A DNA stretch of 5,659 nucleotides from Spirochaetales bacterium (GTDB lineage Bacteria > Spirochaetota > Spirochaetia > Treponematales > UBA12059), in assembly GCA_004525355.1 (NCBI GenBank), contig SPCK01000156.1, positions 1-5,659 on the forward strand, read 5' to 3'. Numbering within the stretch: position 1 is the first letter of the stretch; every line of letters starts with the position of its first letter. A program made the position numbers and the translations under genes. Shown piece after piece: positions 1 to 5,659 of this stretch. The notes under the pieces are model-generated. The model was not told where the DNA came from and searched no databases. It saw only the letters and a program-made list of their open reading frames with translations.

Positions 1-1056
1 CGCTACGAAGGCAAGGAACTGGCGGTAATACTGACCACGATTATGCGGCCGAGCGACGTGTCGATCGTCGCGGAAACCATACGTGACCGCGCTACCTTCC
101 CGTACAATCATCACGGTGCCATCATCAATATCGGCTGCAATATCGGCGTCTCCATATATCCCGACGACTCCATGGACAAGGACGACTTGATCAAGTTTGC
201 GGCTTCAGCAATGGAGGAGGCCAAGGAACGGTCAGAGTCGTTTATCATCTTCAATCACGAGCTACACCGATCGGCCCTGCGCAAGGCCAAGCTGCGTTCC
301 GAGATGCGCCAGGCGCTGGTCGCCAAACAGTTCGAGACGTATTATCAGCCCATCGTCGACACTCTTGGCGCAGTCGTAGGCGCCGAGGCCCTGATTCGAT
401 GGAAGCATCCGAGCCTCGGTTTCGTCCCTCCGGACGAGTTCATCCCGCTGGCCGAGGAAGCGGGTTACACGATAATGATCGGGCGCTGGATGCTGTTCCG
501 GGTATGCCATTTCATCAAGGAGCAAGTGGAGCTCCTGGGGGATCGCTATATTTCCGTAAACCTGTCGGCCAAGGAATTCGGCGGTGAGGGGATGGTCGAG
601 TATATCCATACGGTGATTGTGGCCGAGGGCATCTCGCCCGCCCGTCTGAAGCTCGAGATCACCGAGACCGAGAGCATGCTCGACATAGAGGACGCCATCG
701 ACAAGATAAGGCAACTCCGGGATATCGGTATCGAGGTATACGTGGACGATTTCGGCGCGGGGTATTCGTCACTGGCCTACCTCAAGCGGTTGCCCGCAGC
801 CGTGGTCAAGATTGACAGGGTTTTCATGGACACGCTGGTGGACAACGAGGAGGACAGGGCTTTTGTCGAGGGCATGATTCGCATGATTTCCGGCAAGAAG
901 ATGAAGGTCCTCGTGGAAGGCGTCGCAAACGCCCAGCAACAGGCGATCCTCAGGGTTCTGGGAGCGGACTACCTGCAGGGATTCCATTTTTCCATGGCCA
1001 TACCCGAGCAGGATTTTACGCTGATCCTGGAACGCGACATGCGGCTACCGGTCTGA
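1..1056 (+). CDS. GGDEF/EAL cyclic-di-GMP phosphodiesterase, 5'-truncated; degenerate GGDEF, intact EAL
   Basis: This is the C-terminal 351 residues of a GGDEF-EAL protein; the start lies left of the window. Residues are numbered from base 1. The first codons read RYEGKELAVIL, which aligns with the RxGGDEFAxxL signature, so GGDEF has become EGKEL (bases 7-21). Lysine replaces the metal-binding acidic third residue, so diguanylate cyclase activity is unlikely. The rest of the GGDEF fold follows to about residue 85 (NIGVSIYP, then AMEEAKE). The EAL domain spans about residues 100-345. It keeps E129 (EALIRW), N187 (VNLS), E219 and E222 (EITE), D249-D250 (DDFGAGYSS, loop 6), K270 (VKID), E306 (VEGV) and Q326 (LQG). 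The intervals D249-K270-E306-Q326 (21, 36, 20) match characterised EAL phosphodiesterases. The predicted reaction is hydrolysis of c-di-GMP to pGpG in the cytoplasm. Sensor domains may lie upstream. The gene ends with TGA 93 bases before the next gene, on the same strand. Confidence 0.93.
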   Translation, partial: RYEGKELAVILTTIMRPSDVSIVAETIRDRATFPYNHHGAIINIGCNIGVSIYPDDSMDKDDLIKFAASAMEEAKERSESFIIFNHELHRSALRKAKLRSEMRQALVAKQFETYYQPIVDTLGAVVGAEALIRWKHPSLGFVPPDEFIPLAEEAGYTIMIGRWMLFRVCHFIKEQVELLGDRYISVNLSAKEFGGEGMVEYIHTVIVAEGISPARLKLEITETESMLDIEDAIDKIRQLRDIGIEVYVDDFGAGYSSLAYLKRLPAAVVKIDRVFMDTLVDNEEDRAFVEGMIRMISGKKMKVLVEGVANAQQQAILRVLGADYLQGFHFSMAIPEQDFTLILERDMRLPV

Positions 1057-1100
1057 GAATCCGCCCCTGCGCCGCGGCAACTTTCTTCCGGTGCGAGGCA

Positions 1101-1131
1101 TTGCCCAGAGGGCGACCGTTTCCACTATACT
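1101..1131 (+). promoter_or_regulatory. Possible sigma-70-type promoter upstream of the receiver/PPDK-like gene
   Basis: TATACT at 1126-1131 is a good -10-like hexamer. TTGCCC at 1101-1106 is a partial -35 match, but the spacing is 19 bases, longer than the preferred 17. A start near base 1138 would leave a leader of only about 12 bases, with the ribosome binding site almost at the 5' end. This is the only promoter-like sequence seen in the 1057-1149 gap. Co-transcription from gene 1 is an equally good explanation. Confidence 0.27.
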
Positions 1132-1139
1132 TCAAAGGC

Positions 1140-1144
1140 GGAGG
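1140..1144 (+). promoter_or_regulatory. Strong ribosome binding site for the receiver/PPDK-like gene
   Basis: GGAGG sits five bases before the ATG at 1150 and is a near-perfect anti-16S match. No ATG, GTG or TTG occurs in this frame between the preceding in-frame TGA (1054-1056) and base 1150. The site therefore fixes the start and argues for independent translation initiation rather than read-through from gene 1. Confidence 0.8.
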
Positions 1145-1149
1145 AACCC

Positions 1150-4100
1150 ATGTACTTCAACGAGCTGGTGGCGTCGTACGATCGCGAACGGCGCGAGCGG
1201 GACATTTTTCATGACTTGATGCGTTATCGGGTGCGGGAAGTACTGCTGGTGGCGAGCCTGTACGACTCGTTCATTCTGGAGAGTGATGGCGCGCTCTCCG
1301 ACCAGATCTACGGGGAATTCTACAAGCTCAATCTTACTACGGCGCCAAGGGTGACCTGCGCGTATACCGAGGACAGCGCCGTGGAAATGTTCGGCACGGC
1401 ACCCTACGACCTGGCCATCCTGATGGCCGGCCTGGATTTTGACGGTCCGCTTGCCTTGGCCGAGCGCCTGAAGTCGGTTCATCCTGAAACGCCCGTCCTG
1501 CTGCTGGCGATGAACAATTCGAGCCTGACCGGCCTTGGTATCGAGTGTCCGGGTACGCTTCACAATATCGATCGCGTATTCGTATGGAACGGCTATTCGA
1601 AGCTCTTCGTTGGCATGATCAAGTACGTCGAGGATCTGCACAACGTGGACAACGATACCAGGGTGGGAATGGTGCGCGTGGTTTTACTGATAGAAGACTC
1701 CGTGCGCTACTATTCGCGCTACTTGCCCCTATTGTACTCGGTGGTGATGAAGCAGACGCAGCAACTGGTCGAGGACGAGCGCGTTATCGAGACGTACAAG
1801 ATTCTTCGCATGCGAGGACGTCCAAAGGTGCTCCTGGCAACAAGTTATGATGAGGCTGAAGAGTTGTTCACGCGTTACGAGCCCAATCTGCTTACCGTCA
1901 TTTCTGACGTGCGATATCCACGGGGCGGTGAAGTCGATCCTGAGGCGGGATTCCGCTTCCTGCGGATGAGCAAGGAGCGCAAACCCGACCTGCCGGTGCT
2001 GATCCAGTCCCACGAGATTGCCAACCGCGAAGTAGCCTACGCGCTGGGAGCGTCGTTTGTCGACAAGAACTCGCAGACTCTCGGGCGCGAGTTGGCCCAT
2101 TTTTTTCAGACTCAGTTGGGTTTTGGCCCGTTCGTCTTCAGGGACGCGAATGGCGGCGAGTTGGCTCGAGCCAAGAGCATGGACGAATTCGAGGAGCTTC
2201 TGGGTACAGTGCCGCCCGAGAGCCTCCTGTATCATGCCGACAGCAATCATTTTTCCACGTGGCTCATGGCGCGCGGCGAGGTTCGCTTCGCAAAGCTGAT
2301 ACGTAATTACATGCCGGATGATTTTGCCAACGTTCAGGAGTTGCGCGACTTCATCATACGGAGCCTGTATGATCTTCGGCGCGGCAAGTCCCGCGGGGTA
2401 ATTCCCGGACTGGGATCGCATCGCTACGACCGGAGCCTGATCCGCCTTGGCGGCGGGTCGGTAGGAGGCAAGGGCAGGGGGTTGGCCTTCATCAAGAGCC
2501 TGATAGACAACCTGGCCTTTACGCAAGGTCAGCCCAATGGAATGGAAATACGGCTCCCGTATACGGCGTTCATCGGCATCGACGAGTTCGAGTCCTGGAT
2601 GGACACCAACGGGCTCTGGAATTTCGCCTGGTATGAGGCAGATACTCCCACCCTCTCCCGTACCTTCCTGTCGCATCCGCTAGGGGCAGAACTCGTCGGA
2701 CGGCTGAGGCAGTTCCTTTCCACGACGAACGCGCCTCTGGCCGTGCGCTCGTCGGGATTGTTCGAAGATATGCTCATGGTACCCTTTTCCGGAGTATATG
2801 ACACATACTTGATACCAAATTCTCATCAAGACCGGGAGCAGCGCCTTGCGCAATTGTGCGACGCGATTCGGTTGGTCTATGCGAGTCTGTTTTCCGCCTC
2901 GGCTCGTGCCTACTTCAACGTCGCTTCCTACAAGATCGAGGAGGAGCGCATGGCGGTGGTCGTCCAGGAGATGGTCGGACAGCGTCATGGCAGGTGGCAT
3001 TGCCCGCTGGTGGCAGGCACCGCGCACTCGTACAACTATTATCCGGTGTCCTACCTGAAACCCGACGACGGGCTCTGCGTCATGGCATACGGCCTCGGTC
3101 CATACGTCGTCGAGGGTGGGGAGAGTTTCCGGTTCTCGCCGCGCTATCCCAAACTGGACATCGTGGCGCCGGAACATCGCATGAGCGGTGGCCAGCGCTG
3201 GTTCTACGCATTGGACATGGAGAGGACGGAATTCGACCTGTCTACGGGCGAGGATGCTACCCTTTTGCGCCTCGAGCTGTCCGAAGCGGAGGCCGATCCC
3301 TCGTTTGGCCTGACTGCAAGCACCTGGAACATGAATGACCAGCGACTGGAACCCGGTATCTCAGGCGGGGGACCCAGGATCATGGACTTCGCGCCTATCC
3401 TCAAGTACGATGCCTTTCCCTTCGCCCAGGCAGTGGACGCGGTACTCGAAGTGTGCGCCAAGAGCATGGGTATCCCGGTGGAAATAGAGTACGCAGTCAG
3501 CCAGGACGGTCCCGGCGGAGAGGCGGTATTCTACCTACTCCAGATCAAGCCGCTTATCCAGAACGCTGACAAGGTCAACGTCGAGGCCGACGATGTCGAT
3601 CGATCGGCCTGCCTGGTAGTCAGCGATCGGTGCATGGGAAACGGCAGGAACGCTTCGATCATGGATATCGTCTATGTGGATCCGGCGACCTGGGACGCAT
3701 CCTGTACCGAGGCGATGGCGGTCGAGATCGGTGAGATGAACACTGGACTGGCAGCGGAAGGTCGCCCGTACATCCTGATCGGTCCTGGCAGGTGGGGGAC
3801 GCGGGATCGCTGGCTGGGTGTCCCGGTGACTTTCGCGCAGATTTCCGGGGCCAAGGCCATCATCGAGGCAGATCTGGAGGGTTTCCGGGTGGAATCGTCC
3901 CTTGGCTCCCATTTTTTCCATAACGTGACGGCAATGAACATCGGATATTTTTCAGTACCGTTCGGGTCGAAGGCATCTTTCGTCGATTGGGAAGGGCTGG
4001 CGGCATTACCTGCGTTTCGGCGGGGCTCGTATTGTGTCCAAATCCGAACGGAAGAGCCCATTGAGCTTCTTATGGATGGCCGAAGGGGTCACGGAGCGAT

Positions 4101-4161
4101 TAAAAAACCCGGCGCACGATTGACGGGCTTGGATAAATCCGACAATATCTACTGCACCTGA
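1150..4161 (+). CDS. Receiver-domain / PEP-synthase-like (PPDK N-terminal) ATP-binding protein with C-terminal GPGRWG domain
   Basis: This 1003-residue cytoplasmic protein is of unknown function, with no signal peptide or membrane segment seen. Residues about 28-162 form a receiver-like fold without the phosphorylation residues: the Asp position in DLAILMAGL is non-acidic. Residues about 175-320 are a second receiver with E182-D183, phospho-acceptor D253 (ISDVRYP), S287 (VLIQS) and K306 (VDK). An extra helical stretch of about 26 residues separates beta-1 from the Asp strand. Residues about 430-805 resemble the PPDK/PEP-synthase ATP-binding region: GGKG with K441, VRSSGLFED with R533, VVQEMV at 604-609, GLG at 648-650, EIEYA at 778-782 and LLQIKP at 796-801. 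The phosphohistidine swivelling domain and PEP-binding TIM barrel of true PEP synthase are absent. Residues about 815-985 form a different domain with GPGRWG (878-883), WLGVPV (888-893) and GSHFFHN (919-925). From memory, similar proteins are annotated as PEP/pyruvate-binding proteins, with function unproven. Fusion of receivers to a nucleotide-binding region suggests phosphorelay control of an ATP-dependent reaction (inference). The domain calls are firm; the function is not. Confidence 0.88.
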   Translation: MYFNELVASYDRERRERDIFHDLMRYRVREVLLVASLYDSFILESDGALSDQIYGEFYKLNLTTAPRVTCAYTEDSAVEMFGTAPYDLAILMAGLDFDGPLALAERLKSVHPETPVLLLAMNNSSLTGLGIECPGTLHNIDRVFVWNGYSKLFVGMIKYVEDLHNVDNDTRVGMVRVVLLIEDSVRYYSRYLPLLYSVVMKQTQQLVEDERVIETYKILRMRGRPKVLLATSYDEAEELFTRYEPNLLTVISDVRYPRGGEVDPEAGFRFLRMSKERKPDLPVLIQSHEIANREVAYALGASFVDKNSQTLGRELAHFFQTQLGFGPFVFRDANGGELARAKSMDEFEELLGTVPPESLLYHADSNHFSTWLMARGEVRFAKLIRNYMPDDFANVQELRDFIIRSLYDLRRGKSRGVIPGLGSHRYDRSLIRLGGGSVGGKGRGLAFIKSLIDNLAFTQGQPNGMEIRLPYTAFIGIDEFESWMDTNGLWNFAWYEADTPTLSRTFLSHPLGAELVGRLRQFLSTTNAPLAVRSSGLFEDMLMVPFSGVYDTYLIPNSHQDREQRLAQLCDAIRLVYASLFSASARAYFNVASYKIEEERMAVVVQEMVGQRHGRWHCPLVAGTAHSYNYYPVSYLKPDDGLCVMAYGLGPYVVEGGESFRFSPRYPKLDIVAPEHRMSGGQRWFYALDMERTEFDLSTGEDATLLRLELSEAEADPSFGLTASTWNMNDQRLEPGISGGGPRIMDFAPILKYDAFPFAQAVDAVLEVCAKSMGIPVEIEYAVSQDGPGGEAVFYLLQIKPLIQNADKVNVEADDVDRSACLVVSDRCMGNGRNASIMDIVYVDPATWDASCTEAMAVEIGEMNTGLAAEGRPYILIGPGRWGTRDRWLGVPVTFAQISGAKAIIEADLEGFRVESSLGSHFFHNVTAMNIGYFSVPFGSKASFVDWEGLAALPAFRRGSYCVQIRTEEPIELLMDGRRGHGAIKKPGARLTGLDKSDNIYCT

Positions 4162-4178
4162 CCTGAAATTTCCCGCAT

Positions 4179-4182
4179 GGAG
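4179..4182 (+). promoter_or_regulatory. Ribosome binding site of pheS
   Basis: GGAG lies seven bases before the ATG at 4190. In this frame no ATG, GTG or TTG occurs between the stop at 4121-4123 and base 4190, so the start is well determined. The site sits in the 28-base gap after the previous gene. No promoter or terminator was seen there, which supports translational coupling or a shared transcript. Confidence 0.65.
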
Positions 4183-4189
4183 TGCGCCC

Positions 4190-5659
4190 ATGGATCCACG
4201 TTCATTGCTCAAGGGGCTCCATCCCCTCGAGATCAAGGTATTATTGCGTTATTCGCCCGGCGAGCCTCTTGACGTCGCCAGGCTTTTGTCCGACCTCGGC
4301 TACGTCGAGGGACAGGCTAACCAGGCTCAGGCTTGGCTGACCGCAAAGCAACTGGCTTCCGAGACCGGCCGCTTGTCGCGAGCCGTTTTTGAGATAACGC
4401 CGTTGGGTCGGGCGTGGGCAGAATCTGGCAGTCCGGAAGAGCGCATGGTAGCCCACCTGGTGACCCATGGCCCGACCGCGATGCCGGCCATCTGCGCCGC
4501 TATCGGCATGGAACAGAAGGACGCCGGTTCCGCATTCGGGCGACTTTCTCGGGAAGGCGTGCTCGCCATGACCGTGGACAAGCTCGTTGCAGTCGTGGAC
4601 GCAGGCAAATCGATCCGCGCGTCAATCGTTCACACACTCCTGGCCAAAGCCGTCGACTCGGGCGGCTTGCTGGAAGAATCCGTCCTGACCGCATCCGAGC
4701 TTTCCTTGATGGGAGAGATCGCCCGGAAACGCGGCGCGGGCGACGCGCCTTTCCGCGCGGCCGACAGGGAGACCGTCACCTGGTCCCTCCTCCCCGAGGC
4801 CGCCGCTCTAACCGCCGTGCTGCGCGACGAGGGCGTTTCGGGCGATGAAGCCGGTGCCCTGACGCAAGGCATGCTTGAGTCCGGCGCCTGGGAAACCCTG
4901 AATTTCCGTTCGTACAATATACAGAGCAGGCCGGTACGCCTCATTCCCGGCCGACGCAACCCGTACGTTCAGTTCCTCGAGAGTGTCAAGGACAAGCTCG
5001 TATCGCTGGGATTCGAGGAATTCGACGGAAGCCTGGTGGAGACAGAGTTCTGGAACGGTGATGCGTTGTTCATGCCGCAGTTCCATTCCGCCCGGGACAT
5101 TCATGACGTGTACTACGTCGCGGAGCCGATCAGGGCCAAGTCCATCGAGGAACCCTACCTGACGCAAGTGGCCGCGGTACACGAGAACGGCGGCTCCACC
5201 GGTTCACGCGGCTGGGGCTACACGTTCGACCGGGATTTCACGCGTCGGCTGGTACTTCGCAGCCAGGGAACGGTGCTGTCCGCGCGTCAATTGCCCACGG
5301 CCAAGGTGCCGGGCAAGTACTTCGGCATAGCCCGTTGCTTCCGCTATGACAAGGTCGACGCGACGCACCTGTCCGATTTCTACCAGACGGAGGGCATCGT
5401 GCTGGGCGAGGAAGTCAACCTGCGCACGCTTCTCGGATTCCTGGAGATGTTCGCGGTAGAGGTGGCCGGCGCCAAGGAAGTCAAGTATGTTCCCGGTTAC
5501 TTCCCCTTCACCGAGCCGTCGGTTGAGATTCACGTGAAGCATCCCGTGCTTGGGTGGTTCGAACTGGGCGGGGCGGGGATCTTCCGGCCCGAGGTCACCG
5601 AACCCCTGGGTGTGACCGTACCGGTCGCGGCCTGGGGCATCGGCATAGACCGCATGGCC
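4190..5659 (+). CDS. pheS: Phenylalanine--tRNA ligase alpha subunit, archaeal/eukaryotic type, 3'-truncated
   Basis: The frame is open for 490 codons to the window edge. It encodes the catalytic subunit of PheRS, which activates phenylalanine with ATP and charges tRNA-Phe in the cytoplasm, normally as an alpha2-beta2 enzyme with PheT. Residues 1 to about 240 are an N-terminal region with winged-helix-like character, weakly conserved and here rich in Ala and Gly. The class II core begins near residue 250. Diagnostic blocks are FMPQFHSARDIHDVYYV (294-310), TRRLVLRSQGTVLSAR (351-366), motif 2 around FRYDKVDATH (384-393) with FYQTEG (397-402), YFPFTEPSVE (437-446), GGAGIFRPEV (460-469), and motif 3 WGIGIDR (482-488). 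FHSARDIHD, DATH, YFPFTEPSVE and the FRPEV-EPLG arrangement are those of archaeal/eukaryotic PheS, not of the bacterial type such as E. coli PheS. All core motifs are intact, so it is probably functional. The family usually ends a few tens of residues after motif 3, so only a short tail is missing. It starts 28 bases after the preceding gene, same strand, and pheT may follow. Confidence 0.95.
   Translation, partial: MDPRSLLKGLHPLEIKVLLRYSPGEPLDVARLLSDLGYVEGQANQAQAWLTAKQLASETGRLSRAVFEITPLGRAWAESGSPEERMVAHLVTHGPTAMPAICAAIGMEQKDAGSAFGRLSREGVLAMTVDKLVAVVDAGKSIRASIVHTLLAKAVDSGGLLEESVLTASELSLMGEIARKRGAGDAPFRAADRETVTWSLLPEAAALTAVLRDEGVSGDEAGALTQGMLESGAWETLNFRSYNIQSRPVRLIPGRRNPYVQFLESVKDKLVSLGFEEFDGSLVETEFWNGDALFMPQFHSARDIHDVYYVAEPIRAKSIEEPYLTQVAAVHENGGSTGSRGWGYTFDRDFTRRLVLRSQGTVLSARQLPTAKVPGKYFGIARCFRYDKVDATHLSDFYQTEGIVLGEEVNLRTLLGFLEMFAVEVAGAKEVKYVPGYFPFTEPSVEIHVKHPVLGWFELGGAGIFRPEVTEPLGVTVPVAAWGIGIDRMA

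Noticed and set aside
1062..1092. Possible terminator after the EAL gene (GC-rich near-palindrome around CGCCGCGGC followed by a pyrimidine stretch)
   Set aside because: The inverted repeat is short and imperfect, and the following bases are CTTTCTTCC rather than a T run. It does not support a Rho-independent terminator.
1729..2676. Long open frame on the minus strand (315 codons), with several shorter antisense frames elsewhere
   Set aside because: They lie opposite strongly conserved coding sequence, and their translations show no recognisable domain. They are the expected shadows of GC-rich coding frames.
1150..4161. Annotation as genuine PEP synthase (ppsA) or pyruvate phosphate dikinase (ppdK)
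   Set aside because: Only the ATP-binding N-terminal region matches. No catalytic-His swivelling motif and no PEP-binding barrel follow, and the N-terminus is receiver-like.
4212..4227. Small hairpin AGGGG-CTCCAT-CCCCT within the first codons of pheS
   Set aside because: The stem has only five base pairs, lies inside coding sequence, and has no leader peptide, T-box element or competing structure around it. It is likely chance.
4177..4275. Alternative ATG at 4177 between the second gene and pheS
   Set aside because: It opens a different frame that stops after about 32 codons, has no convincing ribosome binding site of its own, and overlaps the well-supported pheS start.

Overview
The window is a gene-dense stretch of a GC-rich bacterial genome. 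Three genes lie on the + strand, and two of them are cut by the window edges. In order they are: the 3' part of a GGDEF/EAL cyclic-di-GMP signalling protein (1-1056), a complete 1003-residue protein joining receiver-like domains to a PEP-synthase/PPDK-type ATP-binding region (1150-4161), and a nearly complete phenylalanyl-tRNA synthetase alpha subunit of the archaeal/eukaryotic type (4190 to the window end). No RNA gene, mobile element, CRISPR array or long repeat was seen. The two gaps are 93 and 28 bases.

Organism: GGDEF/EAL and receiver domains, Shine-Dalgarno sites and tight same-strand packing point to a bacterium. An archaeal-type PheS is unusual there. Spirochaetes are the best-known bacteria carrying archaeal-type PheRS, so a fairly GC-rich spirochaete is one candidate. 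Other bacterial lineages that received this enzyme by transfer cannot be excluded, and I do not assign a phylum with confidence.

Gene 1 looks like a dedicated c-di-GMP phosphodiesterase. Its GGDEF signature is degenerate (EGKEL), while every EAL catalytic residue I can place is present with the spacing of characterised EAL enzymes. Gene 2 is the most interesting object. It has a degenerate first receiver-like domain, then a second receiver that keeps the phosphorylation residues but carries a long insertion. An ATP-grasp-like PPDK/PEP-synthase N-terminal region follows, and the protein ends in a distinct domain with a GPGRWG motif. The phosphohistidine swivelling domain and the PEP-binding TIM barrel of true PEP synthases are both absent, so it should not be called PEP synthase. 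Gene 3 starts 28 bases after gene 2 and probably shares its transcript. The rest of pheS, and perhaps pheT, would lie just past the right edge.

How the genes work together is inferred only. Genes 1 and 2 could belong to a signalling module in which c-di-GMP turnover and phosphorelay input meet an ATP-dependent output enzyme of unknown substrate. The link of pheS to that module may be no more than chromosomal packing.
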